The notes beneath the pieces are model-generated. The model did not search any database, was not told the origin of the DNA, and saw nothing but the letters and a program-made list of their open reading frames with translations. This document shows, one piece after another, positions 52,261 to 59,731 of a DNA stretch of 64,000 bases. Both the position numbers and the translations under genes were made by a program. Source of the stretch: Bordetella flabilis (GTDB taxonomy: Bacteria; Pseudomonadota; Gammaproteobacteria; Burkholderiales; Burkholderiaceae_B); NCBI RefSeq assembly GCF_001676725.1, contig NZ_CP016172.1, positions 930,001 to 994,000 on the forward strand, in the 5' to 3' direction. Within the stretch, counting starts at the first letter, position 1. Each line of letters opens with the position of its first letter.

Positions 52261-53193
52261 ATGTCGACGCGCGCATCCAACCTGGACCTACGCATGGTCC
52301 AGCAATTCCTTGCGGTGGCGGAAACCCTGAGTTTCCGCAAGGCCGCCGAGCAGATGCACATGGCGCAGCCGCCCTTGAGCCAGGCCATCATGCGGCTGGA
52401 GTCGCTGGTGCAAGCCCGGCTGTTCGAACGGTCCCCGCGCGGCGTGCGGCTGACGCCGGCTGGCGAAGTCTTCAAGATGGAAGCCACAAGGCTGCTGAAC
52501 CAGGCCAATCGCGCGCTGGAGCGCACGCAACAGGCGGGGCGTGGCGAACTGGGCACCGTGCATGTGGGCTTTATCGGGCCCGCGATGACCGTGCTGCTGC
52601 CCAAGGTCATCCTGTCGTTCCGCGAACGGTTCGCCGGTGTGGAGCTGACACTGCACGAAGGAAGCTCCATGCAGGTGGCCGCGATGATCAACTCGGACAC
52701 GGTGGATATCGGTTTCCTGGTTACGCCGGCTGAACTCGAGGCCGACGTGGCGACCGAGGATATCGTCGTCGACGCGCTGAGGGCCGTGCTGCCGGCGGGG
52801 CACCGCCTGGGAGGCGCGTCGCAGATTCGCCTGGAGGAATTGGCCGACGACGCCTTCGTGCTGTTTTCCGCGCAGGGCGTGCCCACGCTGTCATCGCGCA
52901 TCGCACAGTTGTGCCGGCAGGCGGGTTTCGAGCCGCGCATCGTCCAGGAGGCGGTGCAGATCTCCACGGTGCTGGGGCTGGTCGCGGGCGGACTGGGTGT
53001 GTCCATACTGCCCGGATCGATCAGCGCGCTGGCGACAGGCGGCGTGGTGTGCAAGCCCATCATCGCGGACGCGGACCTGCTGCGCGTGCGCATCAGCGCC
53101 GCCTATCGCCGCGACAAGTTGAGCGACGCGGCCCAGGCCTTCCTGATGACGGCGCGCCTGCACGCGGACACCGCGCCGGGACCCAGGCGCTAG
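52261..53193 (+). CDS. LysR-family transcriptional regulator
   Basis: 310 residues from the ATG at 52261. The helix-turn-helix near residues 25-48 contains 'LSFRKAAEQMHMAQPPLSQA', then 'LVQARLFERSPRGVRLTPAG'. The effector domain begins near residue 98 ('GTVHVGFIGPAMTVLLPKVI'). The PPLSQ recognition helix places it in the CatR/CbnR/BenM-like group. Regulates the divergent five-gene operon by position. Its stop shares a CTAG with the DUF2894 gene stop on the other strand. Confidence 0.93.
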   Translation: MSTRASNLDLRMVQQFLAVAETLSFRKAAEQMHMAQPPLSQAIMRLESLVQARLFERSPRGVRLTPAGEVFKMEATRLLNQANRALERTQQAGRGELGTVHVGFIGPAMTVLLPKVILSFRERFAGVELTLHEGSSMQVAAMINSDTVDIGFLVTPAELEADVATEDIVVDALRAVLPAGHRLGGASQIRLEELADDAFVLFSAQGVPTLSSRIAQLCRQAGFEPRIVQEAVQISTVLGLVAGGLGVSILPGSISALATGGVVCKPIIADADLLRVRISAAYRRDKLSDAAQAFLMTARLHADTAPGPRR

Positions 53194-53876
53194 CGGGCCT
53201 TGCCGCGTGCGCTTTTTTTGGCGGGGGCGGGGCGCTGCGCTTCCCGGGCTGGCGCGGTGGCGCCGGCGTTCAATCGTTCCATCCAGGACAAGGCGTCGGC
53301 GTAGGCCAGGAACTGGTGCAGATAGGCCGGCGACAGCTCGTGCATCACCGACAGGGCGCGGTGCACCAGGTGGCTGGAATTGAGCGGACCGGCATTCTGC
53401 GGAACCTGCTCCAGCGATTGCCGCAATTGGCCGTTGGCGCTGACGCGGGCCCAGACCGCGCGGACCTCATCGAGCAGCGGCACTTCCGGATAGGACGGGC
53501 GGGGCGGCAGGGCCGCGTCGGGTGTGGCGTCCTCGGCGCCGCCAGCGCCCCGCGCCATCGCGTGATGACGGGCGAGGTCGGCCAGCAGGCCGGCAAGCGT
53601 GCCGGGTTGCGGGTCGCCGCCGGCGACGTTTTCGGCCTGGCCGAGGCCTTGTGCATCGCCGGCTCCGCATGCGCCGCCTGCGGCATCGTGCTCATAGGCG
53701 CGCAGCAACTGCGCCAGCTTGTTATCGAGTACGCGCCGCGCCTCGCCGCGCTGGGCCGCAGCCCGGCGGGCCAGGGCCTCGATGAAATGGAAGCGTACCG
53801 GGTCGCGGCGGTCGGCGCCGCGCGCCCGCCATGCGGCGAGCGTCTCCAGGGCTTCGCTGGACGGCTCGCTACTCAT
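53190..53876 (-). CDS. DUF2894 protein, fourth gene of the stator-like cluster
   Basis: 228 residues from the ATG at 53876, which overlaps the OmpA-like gene end by eight bases. No signal or membrane segment. An N-terminal charged helix ('ALETLAAWRARGADRRDPVR' and 'FHFIEALARRAAAQRGEARR') is followed by a helical C-terminal domain with 'LNSSHLVHRALSVMHELSPA' and 'YLHQFLAYADALSWMERL'. The lysine-rich tail is 'PAKKSARGKAR'. A cytoplasmic partner of the stator pair is likely from gene linkage. Function unknown. Confidence 0.78.
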   Translation of the reverse strand: MSSEPSSEALETLAAWRARGADRRDPVRFHFIEALARRAAAQRGEARRVLDNKLAQLLRAYEHDAAGGACGAGDAQGLGQAENVAGGDPQPGTLAGLLADLARHHAMARGAGGAEDATPDAALPPRPSYPEVPLLDEVRAVWARVSANGQLRQSLEQVPQNAGPLNSSHLVHRALSVMHELSPAYLHQFLAYADALSWMERLNAGATAPAREAQRPAPAKKSARGKAR

Positions 53877-54516
53877 GGGAGGGCACGGGCGCGCCCGACA
53901 GCCTGGGGACCGGGGCGATTTCCACGCGGCGGTTCTTCGCCCGCCCTTCGGCATCGGCATTGGATGTGACCGGCTGCTCCGAGCCGAACGCCGCGGCGAA
54001 CACGGACGAAGGCGGGACGCCGTCATCGATCAGGGCTCGGGTGACCGTCAGGGCCCGCTGGGCGGAGAGTTCCCAGTTGTCCGCGAAAAGCCGGTTGCCG
54101 CCGCGCACCTGCTGGTCGTCCGTAAAGCCGCTGACCATCAGGATCTGGTCATTGGCCTGCAGGTAAGCCGACAGCGGCTGGACCAGGCTCTTCAGGAGTT
54201 CGCGCCCTTCCGGCTGCAACTGGGCGGAGTTCAGGGCGAACAGCACGCTGCCGCTGATGCCGATGCGGCCGTTCACCAGCGTCACGCGCCCGGCGGCCAG
54301 CGGACCGGCCAGGGCCTGCTCCAGGGTCTTGCGGCGTTCGGTCTCGGCCTGCCGCCGCTGCACTTCGTTTTCCAGCTTGGCGGTCAGTTCCAGCTGTACG
54401 CCGATCACCCCCACCAGAATCAGCACGAAGGCCCCAAGCAGGGCGGACATCAGGTCGCCGAACGCCGCCCACGTCGGTACGGCGGGGTCGGCGCCGCCGT
54501 CGATATGCTCGCTCAT
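53869..54516 (-). CDS. OmpA/MotB/ZorB-like stator protein
   Basis: 215 residues. A short cytoplasmic N-terminus is followed by one membrane helix (about 19-40), 'FGDLMSALLGAFVLILVGVI', with Asp21 at its start where MotB, ExbD and ZorB carry their proton-binding aspartate. A short coiled coil follows ('ENEVQRRQAETERRK'), then an OmpA C-terminal peptidoglycan-binding domain (about 85-205) with 'FALNSAQLQPEGRELLKSL', 'VSGFTDDQQV' and 'NRRVEIAPVP'. Overlaps both neighbours by a few bases. Inferred peptidoglycan-anchored half of an ion-driven motor. Confidence 0.87.
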   Translation of the reverse strand: MSEHIDGGADPAVPTWAAFGDLMSALLGAFVLILVGVIGVQLELTAKLENEVQRRQAETERRKTLEQALAGPLAAGRVTLVNGRIGISGSVLFALNSAQLQPEGRELLKSLVQPLSAYLQANDQILMVSGFTDDQQVRGGNRLFADNWELSAQRALTVTRALIDDGVPPSSVFAAAFGSEQPVTSNADAEGRAKNRRVEIAPVPRLSGAPVPSHE

Positions 54517-56873
54517 GCCGCTTCCGTGCCCGTGGCGGCGCGCTGGCTGGCGAGCGCCTGCAGGTCTTCGAGAATCTGCTTCTGCGACATCATGCTCAGG
54601 TCGACGACTTCGCGGGCCTGGGCGACGTAGTACGCCAGTTGCTCGTCACTGCGCGTCATGGACTTGTCCAGCGCCGCTTCGATGCGCTTGAGTTGCGCCA
54701 GCAGGGTGTCGTTCGATTCCGCGAACATGTGCACCGCGGCGCCGAAGGCTTCGCCCAGGCTCGCGACCTCGACGGCGCTGCCCGTGACCTGCGCGGCCAC
54801 TTCGGACAGCTTGCCGGTTTCGGCATGGACCTTGTCGGTAAAGCCGGTGCCGACCCGTTCCAGCAGGTCCGCGGAAGAGGCGACCAGCGCGTCGACGGCC
54901 TGCCGTTGTTCGGTCGATGCATGGTTGACGGCATCGAGCAGCGTACCGACCGTTTCCAGCAGGCGGCCGCGCTCTTCGAGCATCGCGTTGTCGCGCGCCA
55001 TGCTGTCCGTGAGTTTCTGGCGCAGCTCGGCGACCACCTCCGCGGCGGCCTTGGGCGCCTCCGATGCCGCCTGCACCAGTCGCGTGACCTCGGCGATGGT
55101 GTGGCTGGTGTGCGCCTGCGTCTGGGCGGAGATATCGCGCACGGTGCCGGCCAGCATGTCGCAGATTTCCTGCTGGCGGCTGGCGCTGCGCGCGCCGGCC
55201 TGTTCCCATTCCCGGCCCAGCGTAGCGCCCATGGCGGCAAGCGTTTCGGTCCAGGCCGCCAGGCGCTGCGCATCGCGCGACGCCAGTTCGGCCTGCAGGC
55301 CGGCATGCGACCGGTCCATCGTCGCCAACAAGGAGGCGGCATGCTGTTCGAAGCCGGCCGAGACCGCGGCCAGGGATTCGCGGTTGTCGCGCGTCAGTTG
55401 TTCGCTGACGCGCGCGTGCTGCGCCAGGGCCTGGTTCCAGGTCGCCGAGACCTGGTCCACCGCGGCATCCAGGCGTCCCGAGACGCCATCCAGCAGGGTC
55501 GCGGAGTGTTCGGACATGGACTGCAGCAGGTCGCCGGAACGCTGCGACACGTTGCCCAGCAAATCGGCGGAGCGCTCGGCCAGCGTGCCCAGCAGGCTAT
55601 CGGACCGCTCGGATACCTTGTCCAGCAGCTTGTCGGCCCGGTCGGATACGTTGTCCAGCAGCGTGGCGGAATGGCCCGACACGCCATCGAGCAGGGCGGC
55701 CGAGCGCTGCGACATCGTGTCGAGCAGCGCCGCGGACTGTTGCGCCACGCCTTGCAGCAGGCCGGCCGAGCGCTGTTCGAACGTCGCGGTGTACCGGTCC
55801 ATCGTCGTGCCCAGGTCCCGCGTCATCGCTTCGGTGGTGCGCTGGTGGCCGGCCAGCGCCTTGTCCCAGATGTCGGCCACGGTCGCGGTGGTGGACTCGA
55901 AGCGCGTGGACAGGCCCTCCAGTTGTTGCTGGACAGCCTGCGTCACGGTGTCGTGCCATGCGGCGGTCTCGCGGGCCAGGCCCGCCATGGTCGCCTCCAC
56001 CGCCGGCTGGATCGCGGCGCCGGCGGCGCGCGCGCTTTCCGCGACGCTTTGCTTGATGGCCTGGTCCACGGAGGACGCCAGGCGGCTGTACGCGATCTCG
56101 GCCTTGCCATGGAAGGCATCCTGGCCGGCCGCCAGGCGCTCGTTCAAGGCCTGGCTGTGCTGCGTCATCGCCGTCATCATCGCGTCCAGCCGCTCGACCA
56201 GGGCAGGCATTACCTCGGCTTGCCGCTGCAGCAGCCTGAAGGCTTCGTCGCGCTGGCTGGCGTGCGAATGGACGCGCAAGGTGGTGGCGATGGCGCCGTC
56301 CAGCTTCTGCGCCGCCTGGATGCGGTCGCGCCGGCACAGCGCGGAAAGCAGGCCCAGCATGGCCGAGGTGGCCACGCCCGCCACCGAAGTGCCGAAGGCG
56401 AAGCCCAGGCCCTTGACCGGTGCCGCGAGCGAGGCGCGGATGGCCTGCAGGTCCGTGGCGCTTTCGAGCGCCAGGCCGGTGCCGCGCAGCGTGGCGACCA
56501 TGCCCAGGAAGGTGCCCAGCATGCCGAGCAGGACAAGCAGGCCGACCAGGTAGGGCGCCAGTGTCGGGCCCGGCAAGGCCACGCGGTCGCCCTGGATGCG
56601 CAGGCGGGCCGCGTTGCGCAGGCTGGGATGCAGGCGATCCAGCCAGCTGTCCAGGCTGGGCGGTGCTTCGGTGAGCGCCGCGAGCGCCCTTTGCAGCGTG
56701 CCCGTGGCGCGTTGATAGCGTTGCAGTTCGAGGGCGCCGGCCAGGTAGAAGGCGCCCACCAGCAACGTGACCGCCAGGGCCAGTGTGTTGGAGCCGGCAT
56801 AGGCGGCCCCGACCCAGCCGACGACGGCCAGCCCTGCCACGAAAACAGCGAAATTGATCAAATATCTAGCCAT
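54513..56873 (-). CDS. DUF802 MotA/ExbB/ZorA-like membrane protein with a long coiled tail
   Basis: 786 residues from the ATG at 56873. Two short N-terminal helices (about 4-25 and 28-49) precede a linker. The MotA/ExbB core follows: helix 'YLVGLLVLLGMLGTFLGMVA' (108-127) and helix 'LGFAFGTSVAGVATSAMLGL' (155-174), with the LGTFLGM and GTSVAG motifs of this proton channel family. About 600 residues of predicted helix follow, including nine 11-residue repeats at 367-465, as in the tail of ZorA. Overlaps the OmpA-like gene by four bases and the DUF3348 gene by eight. Confidence 0.87.
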   Translation of the reverse strand: MARYLINFAVFVAGLAVVGWVGAAYAGSNTLALAVTLLVGAFYLAGALELQRYQRATGTLQRALAALTEAPPSLDSWLDRLHPSLRNAARLRIQGDRVALPGPTLAPYLVGLLVLLGMLGTFLGMVATLRGTGLALESATDLQAIRASLAAPVKGLGFAFGTSVAGVATSAMLGLLSALCRRDRIQAAQKLDGAIATTLRVHSHASQRDEAFRLLQRQAEVMPALVERLDAMMTAMTQHSQALNERLAAGQDAFHGKAEIAYSRLASSVDQAIKQSVAESARAAGAAIQPAVEATMAGLARETAAWHDTVTQAVQQQLEGLSTRFESTTATVADIWDKALAGHQRTTEAMTRDLGTTMDRYTATFEQRSAGLLQGVAQQSAALLDTMSQRSAALLDGVSGHSATLLDNVSDRADKLLDKVSERSDSLLGTLAERSADLLGNVSQRSGDLLQSMSEHSATLLDGVSGRLDAAVDQVSATWNQALAQHARVSEQLTRDNRESLAAVSAGFEQHAASLLATMDRSHAGLQAELASRDAQRLAAWTETLAAMGATLGREWEQAGARSASRQQEICDMLAGTVRDISAQTQAHTSHTIAEVTRLVQAASEAPKAAAEVVAELRQKLTDSMARDNAMLEERGRLLETVGTLLDAVNHASTEQRQAVDALVASSADLLERVGTGFTDKVHAETGKLSEVAAQVTGSAVEVASLGEAFGAAVHMFAESNDTLLAQLKRIEAALDKSMTRSDEQLAYYVAQAREVVDLSMMSQKQILEDLQALASQRAATGTEAA
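55479..55775 (-). repeat. nine tandem 11-residue (33-base) repeats in the DUF802 protein
   Basis: Residues 367-465 divide exactly into nine units of 11 with consensus x-R/H-S-x-x-L-L-D-x-V-S, for example QRSAALLDGVS, GHSATLLDNVS and ERSADLLGNVS. The exact 297-base length has no insertions. Hendecad repeats form slightly right-handed helical coils, fitting an extended tail. Confidence 0.9.
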
Positions 56874-57723
56874 GGCGTCCTGGTTGGCGGGTGCGCAGGG
56901 CGGCAAGCAGCCCTTCGACCGGTTGTAAGCGAACATCCAGTTCGGCGAGTAATACGTTGCGCATATCCTGTCGGAAGGTGTCCAGCCATGCGCCGGGGGC
57001 CAGCGTCGCCGGCGTGCCCGCGGCCTCGGCCTCCGCCATTGCCGCTGCCTCCGCCAGGCGCAGGCGGTGGAAATGAGCTTCCAGCAGGCCGGGGATGGTG
57101 CCCAGCAGCGCGCGCTCACGTTCCCCCAGGGCCTGCTCCATGACCGCGTCGACCCGCACCAGCCGGCTCATGCCGGCATGGCTGGCGGCCAGCGTGGCGC
57201 GCAGGCGGCCGCGCAGCTTGCCGATGGCGGTCTCCATGGTGCGCTGCAGGGCAAGATACCGCTGCCGGTAAACCGCATAATCCACGGTTTGCGCGCCGGT
57301 CCGCGCGGCACTGTCGGCAGCGGCAGGCGTCAGCGGGGCGGGGCCGGGCGACTCCGGTGCCGCGCGTTGCGCCATTGCCTGTGCCGTGCCCCGCGCTGTC
57401 GGGAGGGGCCGAGGCGCCTGCTGGCGCCGGCGGGCCGCCGAGAATGCACCGTCGTTGGCGATGGCCTTGGCCAATGTGGTCCGCACGCGGGCGCACTCCC
57501 GCTCCTCGTCTTCGGCCGGGGTGGGCGCACCGCCGGGCAAGGCCGGCGGGTCGCTGTCCAGGACGGTCGACAAGGCGATGGCGTGCGTCCAGCCCAGCCA
57601 TTGGCTTAGCCGGTCCGGCAGCGATTGCCTGGATTCCGCGGCGTTGAGGTCGGTCAGGCGCGCAAGCGAGCGTATGAGCGTGGGCCCGCTGAAACTTGTG
57701 CGTCGTGGCGCTTCGTGCACCAT
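56866..57723 (-). CDS. DUF3348 protein, first gene of the stator-like cluster
   Basis: 285 residues, no signal peptide or membrane segment. The N-terminal 'SGPTLIRSLARLTDLNAAES' and 'LPDRLSQWLGWTHAIALSTVL' are the DUF3348 signature. A proline/alanine-rich linker (about 85-140) follows, then a helical C-terminal half with 'YRQRYLALQRTMETAIGKLR' and 'LLAELDVRLQPVEGLLAAL'. Its stop overlaps the DUF802 start by eight bases, so all four genes are translationally chained. Role unknown; cytoplasmic partner of the motor inferred from the conserved linkage. Confidence 0.8.
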   Translation of the reverse strand: MVHEAPRRTSFSGPTLIRSLARLTDLNAAESRQSLPDRLSQWLGWTHAIALSTVLDSDPPALPGGAPTPAEDEERECARVRTTLAKAIANDGAFSAARRRQQAPRPLPTARGTAQAMAQRAAPESPGPAPLTPAAADSAARTGAQTVDYAVYRQRYLALQRTMETAIGKLRGRLRATLAASHAGMSRLVRVDAVMEQALGERERALLGTIPGLLEAHFHRLRLAEAAAMAEAEAAGTPATLAPGAWLDTFRQDMRNVLLAELDVRLQPVEGLLAALRTRQPGRHG

Positions 57724-57922
57724 ACCACCAGAGGGAAAAATCCAGCAGTTTACACGGCGTTGGCGCGCGTAGCGGCCTGGCGGGCCGTGTATCCGGGAAG
57801 GGCGCCGTTACACTGTCCCGGCGATAGCGAGGTCCGCGGCGGTACGTCCGCCCGGGGCGGACCGGGGCGGGCGGGGTGCCCGCCTGGCACGCCGGGTGTC
57901 ATGATTCCTGAGGTGATCGGCC

Positions 57923-59245
57923 ATGCAGATCAGGGATATCACCAACGAGTACGCGCTTTTGAAGTCCTACAAGGCCGTATTCGTGGACAGCCAGAAGGCG
58001 GAGCTCCTCAAGCTCTACCATCAGAACAAGCGGCGCTTTCCGGTATTCGGCGCGCGCGTGTTCACCGCGGCGGGCGCCGCGCCGGCCGCCACGCCCGTGG
58101 CGCTGATCGATTACCGGATGCGCGAGAACCTGGACGACGCCGCGCCCGGCCGGCTTTTCATCCTGGAGCGGATCGACAACCCGTCGGATAAAGGCAGGAC
58201 ACGGCTTTTCTGGGTCTGGATATCGCCTGCCCTGGTCGCGCAAATGGCGGCGCCGGCAACGGGGGAAGTACCCGTCAAGGCGCACGTGCTGTTTCATCCG
58301 TTCGGCAATATCCACGAGTATCCGGCGTATTGGCAGGGCGGGATCGACCCCTTGCAGATACCGAATTTCCTGGAGCTGGGCGCGCGTTATCTGTGCAAGG
58401 AAAAGCAGACGGTGACGCAGCATTTTTGCGCGGTACGGCCGGGAGGATCGACGCCGGGCGCCGATGGATTCGCGGACAGGAAATGTCCCTGGGCCATGAT
58501 GGTGGTGGTGCCGGTATCCAGCAGTGCATCGTTCGCGAGCCTGGGCGACCCGGCGGAGTTGCAGGATGCGCTGGAGCAGATCGCCAGGCGGTGCCATGAA
58601 GGGATTACAGGAAGGGTCGTGGCGGGCAGCCCGGTGAAGCTGCAGCGTGTGGCCGTGTCGGGATACAGCCGCAGTGGCGCGGTGCTGCAGGCGCTGCTGT
58701 CGCACGCGGGCCGGGGCAGCCGCTTCATGGATACGCTGCTGAAGGAAGTCTATGCCTTCGACGTGATGCTGGACGAGAAGGGCGGGAAGGATAAGGCGCC
58801 GGTCAGCAAGAAGCAGGGGTATGAGACGTTCTGGGCCAGGCTGAAGACCTGGCAGGGGGACGACGCGGACAGGCGGATACGGTTGTACAGCGCGGAGCCG
58901 GATACGGTGGGGGGGATTTATGCCGAGCTGAAGGAACGGTTGAAGCGGTATGGAGGGGGGTATCACCGGGCGGGGGTGCCGTTCTCGGGGTTCAACGGGA
59001 AGGCGATGCCGGGGGGGAAGCAGACGTATGCGGGGTTGATGGACGGGTTCGAGATTTACTCGACGGATAACTCACGGTCGTTGGTGGTGTTGCCGTCGGG
59101 GAATGCAGAGGTTTATCTGTCTTCGGAGAATTTACGGAATCCGCGGGGGTTTGCCTTCGGGGGGGATTACGAGGCTGGGCTCGAGGGGCATAGCTGGTTT
59201 GTTTCGCGGTTGCAGTCGCATGCGTTGTTTCATAGCGGGTTTTAG
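57923..59245 (+). CDS. uncharacterised protein with an alpha/beta-hydrolase-like nucleophile motif
   Basis: 440 residues, with 'gaggtgat' before the ATG. No signal or membrane segment and no recognised family. Near residue 246 'RVAVSGYSRSGAVLQALLSH' looks like a GxSxxG nucleophile elbow between a strand and a helix, and 'GLEGHSWFVSRLQSHALFHS' at the C-terminus offers candidate catalytic histidines. A lipase or esterase-like fold is possible but unproven. From about 58850 on the gene switches to GGG- and CGG-rich codons, unlike its first two thirds. Confidence 0.62.
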   Translation: MQIRDITNEYALLKSYKAVFVDSQKAELLKLYHQNKRRFPVFGARVFTAAGAAPAATPVALIDYRMRENLDDAAPGRLFILERIDNPSDKGRTRLFWVWISPALVAQMAAPATGEVPVKAHVLFHPFGNIHEYPAYWQGGIDPLQIPNFLELGARYLCKEKQTVTQHFCAVRPGGSTPGADGFADRKCPWAMMVVVPVSSSASFASLGDPAELQDALEQIARRCHEGITGRVVAGSPVKLQRVAVSGYSRSGAVLQALLSHAGRGSRFMDTLLKEVYAFDVMLDEKGGKDKAPVSKKQGYETFWARLKTWQGDDADRRIRLYSAEPDTVGGIYAELKERLKRYGGGYHRAGVPFSGFNGKAMPGGKQTYAGLMDGFEIYSTDNSRSLVVLPSGNAEVYLSSENLRNPRGFAFGGDYEAGLEGHSWFVSRLQSHALFHSGF

Positions 59246-59345
59246 GGGTTGTAGCGGGGGATTCGCGGGGCGGAGGATGTGGGAGTGGATTGTTGGCCGG
59301 CGGGTGTTTGGTTTTGGTGGTGGGGTCTTTGCGTGTTCTTTTGAC

Positions 59346-59544
59346 GTCTGGTGGGGTGGTCGCCTGCCGGGGCCGTGCCGGGCGGCCGGTCCGGCGCCCC
59401 GGGGCGCCGGACACCGGGTCGCACGCTCGTCCGGCCGCCGCTGCGGGGTGGGGTTTTTGTGTGGACCCGTGCGGCAGGCCTCCCTTCGCGCCAGCTCGCT
59501 CGGCCTTTACGGCCCGTCCCCAGCAGGCGACCACCCCGCCAGAC
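59346..59544. repeat. MITE-like or REP-like element with imperfect terminal inverted repeats
   Basis: The arm 59346-59372 matches the reverse complement of 59518-59544 at 25 of 27 positions, and the match continues inward at 6 of 8 (31 of 35 in all). The enclosed 199 bases have no coding support. No flanking target-site duplication is visible, so transposition is not shown. Similar intergenic elements could be dispersed through the genome. Confidence 0.55.
59389..59412. repeat. 24-base perfect palindrome
   Basis: GTCCGGCGCCCC followed by its exact reverse complement GGGGCGCCGGAC, all G/C except the outer T and A. It sits inside the inverted-repeat element and would form a very stable hairpin or cruciform, a possible terminator for the gene ending at 59245. 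Confidence 0.8.
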
Positions 59545-59731
59545 TGCGGTGTCCGCCCATGACGGCCGCTGGGGAGGGGTAGGTTCTTGCCGCTTCGATG
59601 CGGGGCGGTTGGTGTCGGAGGATTTGCGATTGTCCGCGAAGGTGCGGCGGGCGGTGCGTCCGCCGGGGCGGGGACTGCCCTGTGCTGCCGGGCGCGGCGC
59701 GGGAAGGGCATCGTCCGGGAGTGGTCAGGGC

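Larger units (their letters stand above)
59246..59731. other. 486-base G-skewed, palindrome-rich spacer between convergent genes
   Basis: No gene supported. The first 100 bases are strikingly G/T-rich on the plus strand. The centre holds the long inverted repeat at 59346-59544 with an internal 24-base palindrome. The last 180 bases resume G-rich sequence reaching into the end of the minus-strand gene. Confidence 0.6.

Noticed and set aside
54639..57143. An 834-codon plus-strand frame over the DUF802 gene
   Set aside because: Shadow of the high-GC third positions; composition is Gln/Arg/Gly-rich and lacks domains, while the minus strand encodes a membrane core and coiled tail.
53190..57723. 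Classical Zorya phage-defence system
   Set aside because: The ZorA/ZorB-like pair is present, but no ZorC, ZorD or ZorE nuclease or helicase gene is nearby, so a defence role is only a hypothesis.
59246..59731. Insertion sequence or transposase remnant
   Set aside because: Inverted termini exist, but no transposase fragment and no target-site duplication is visible.
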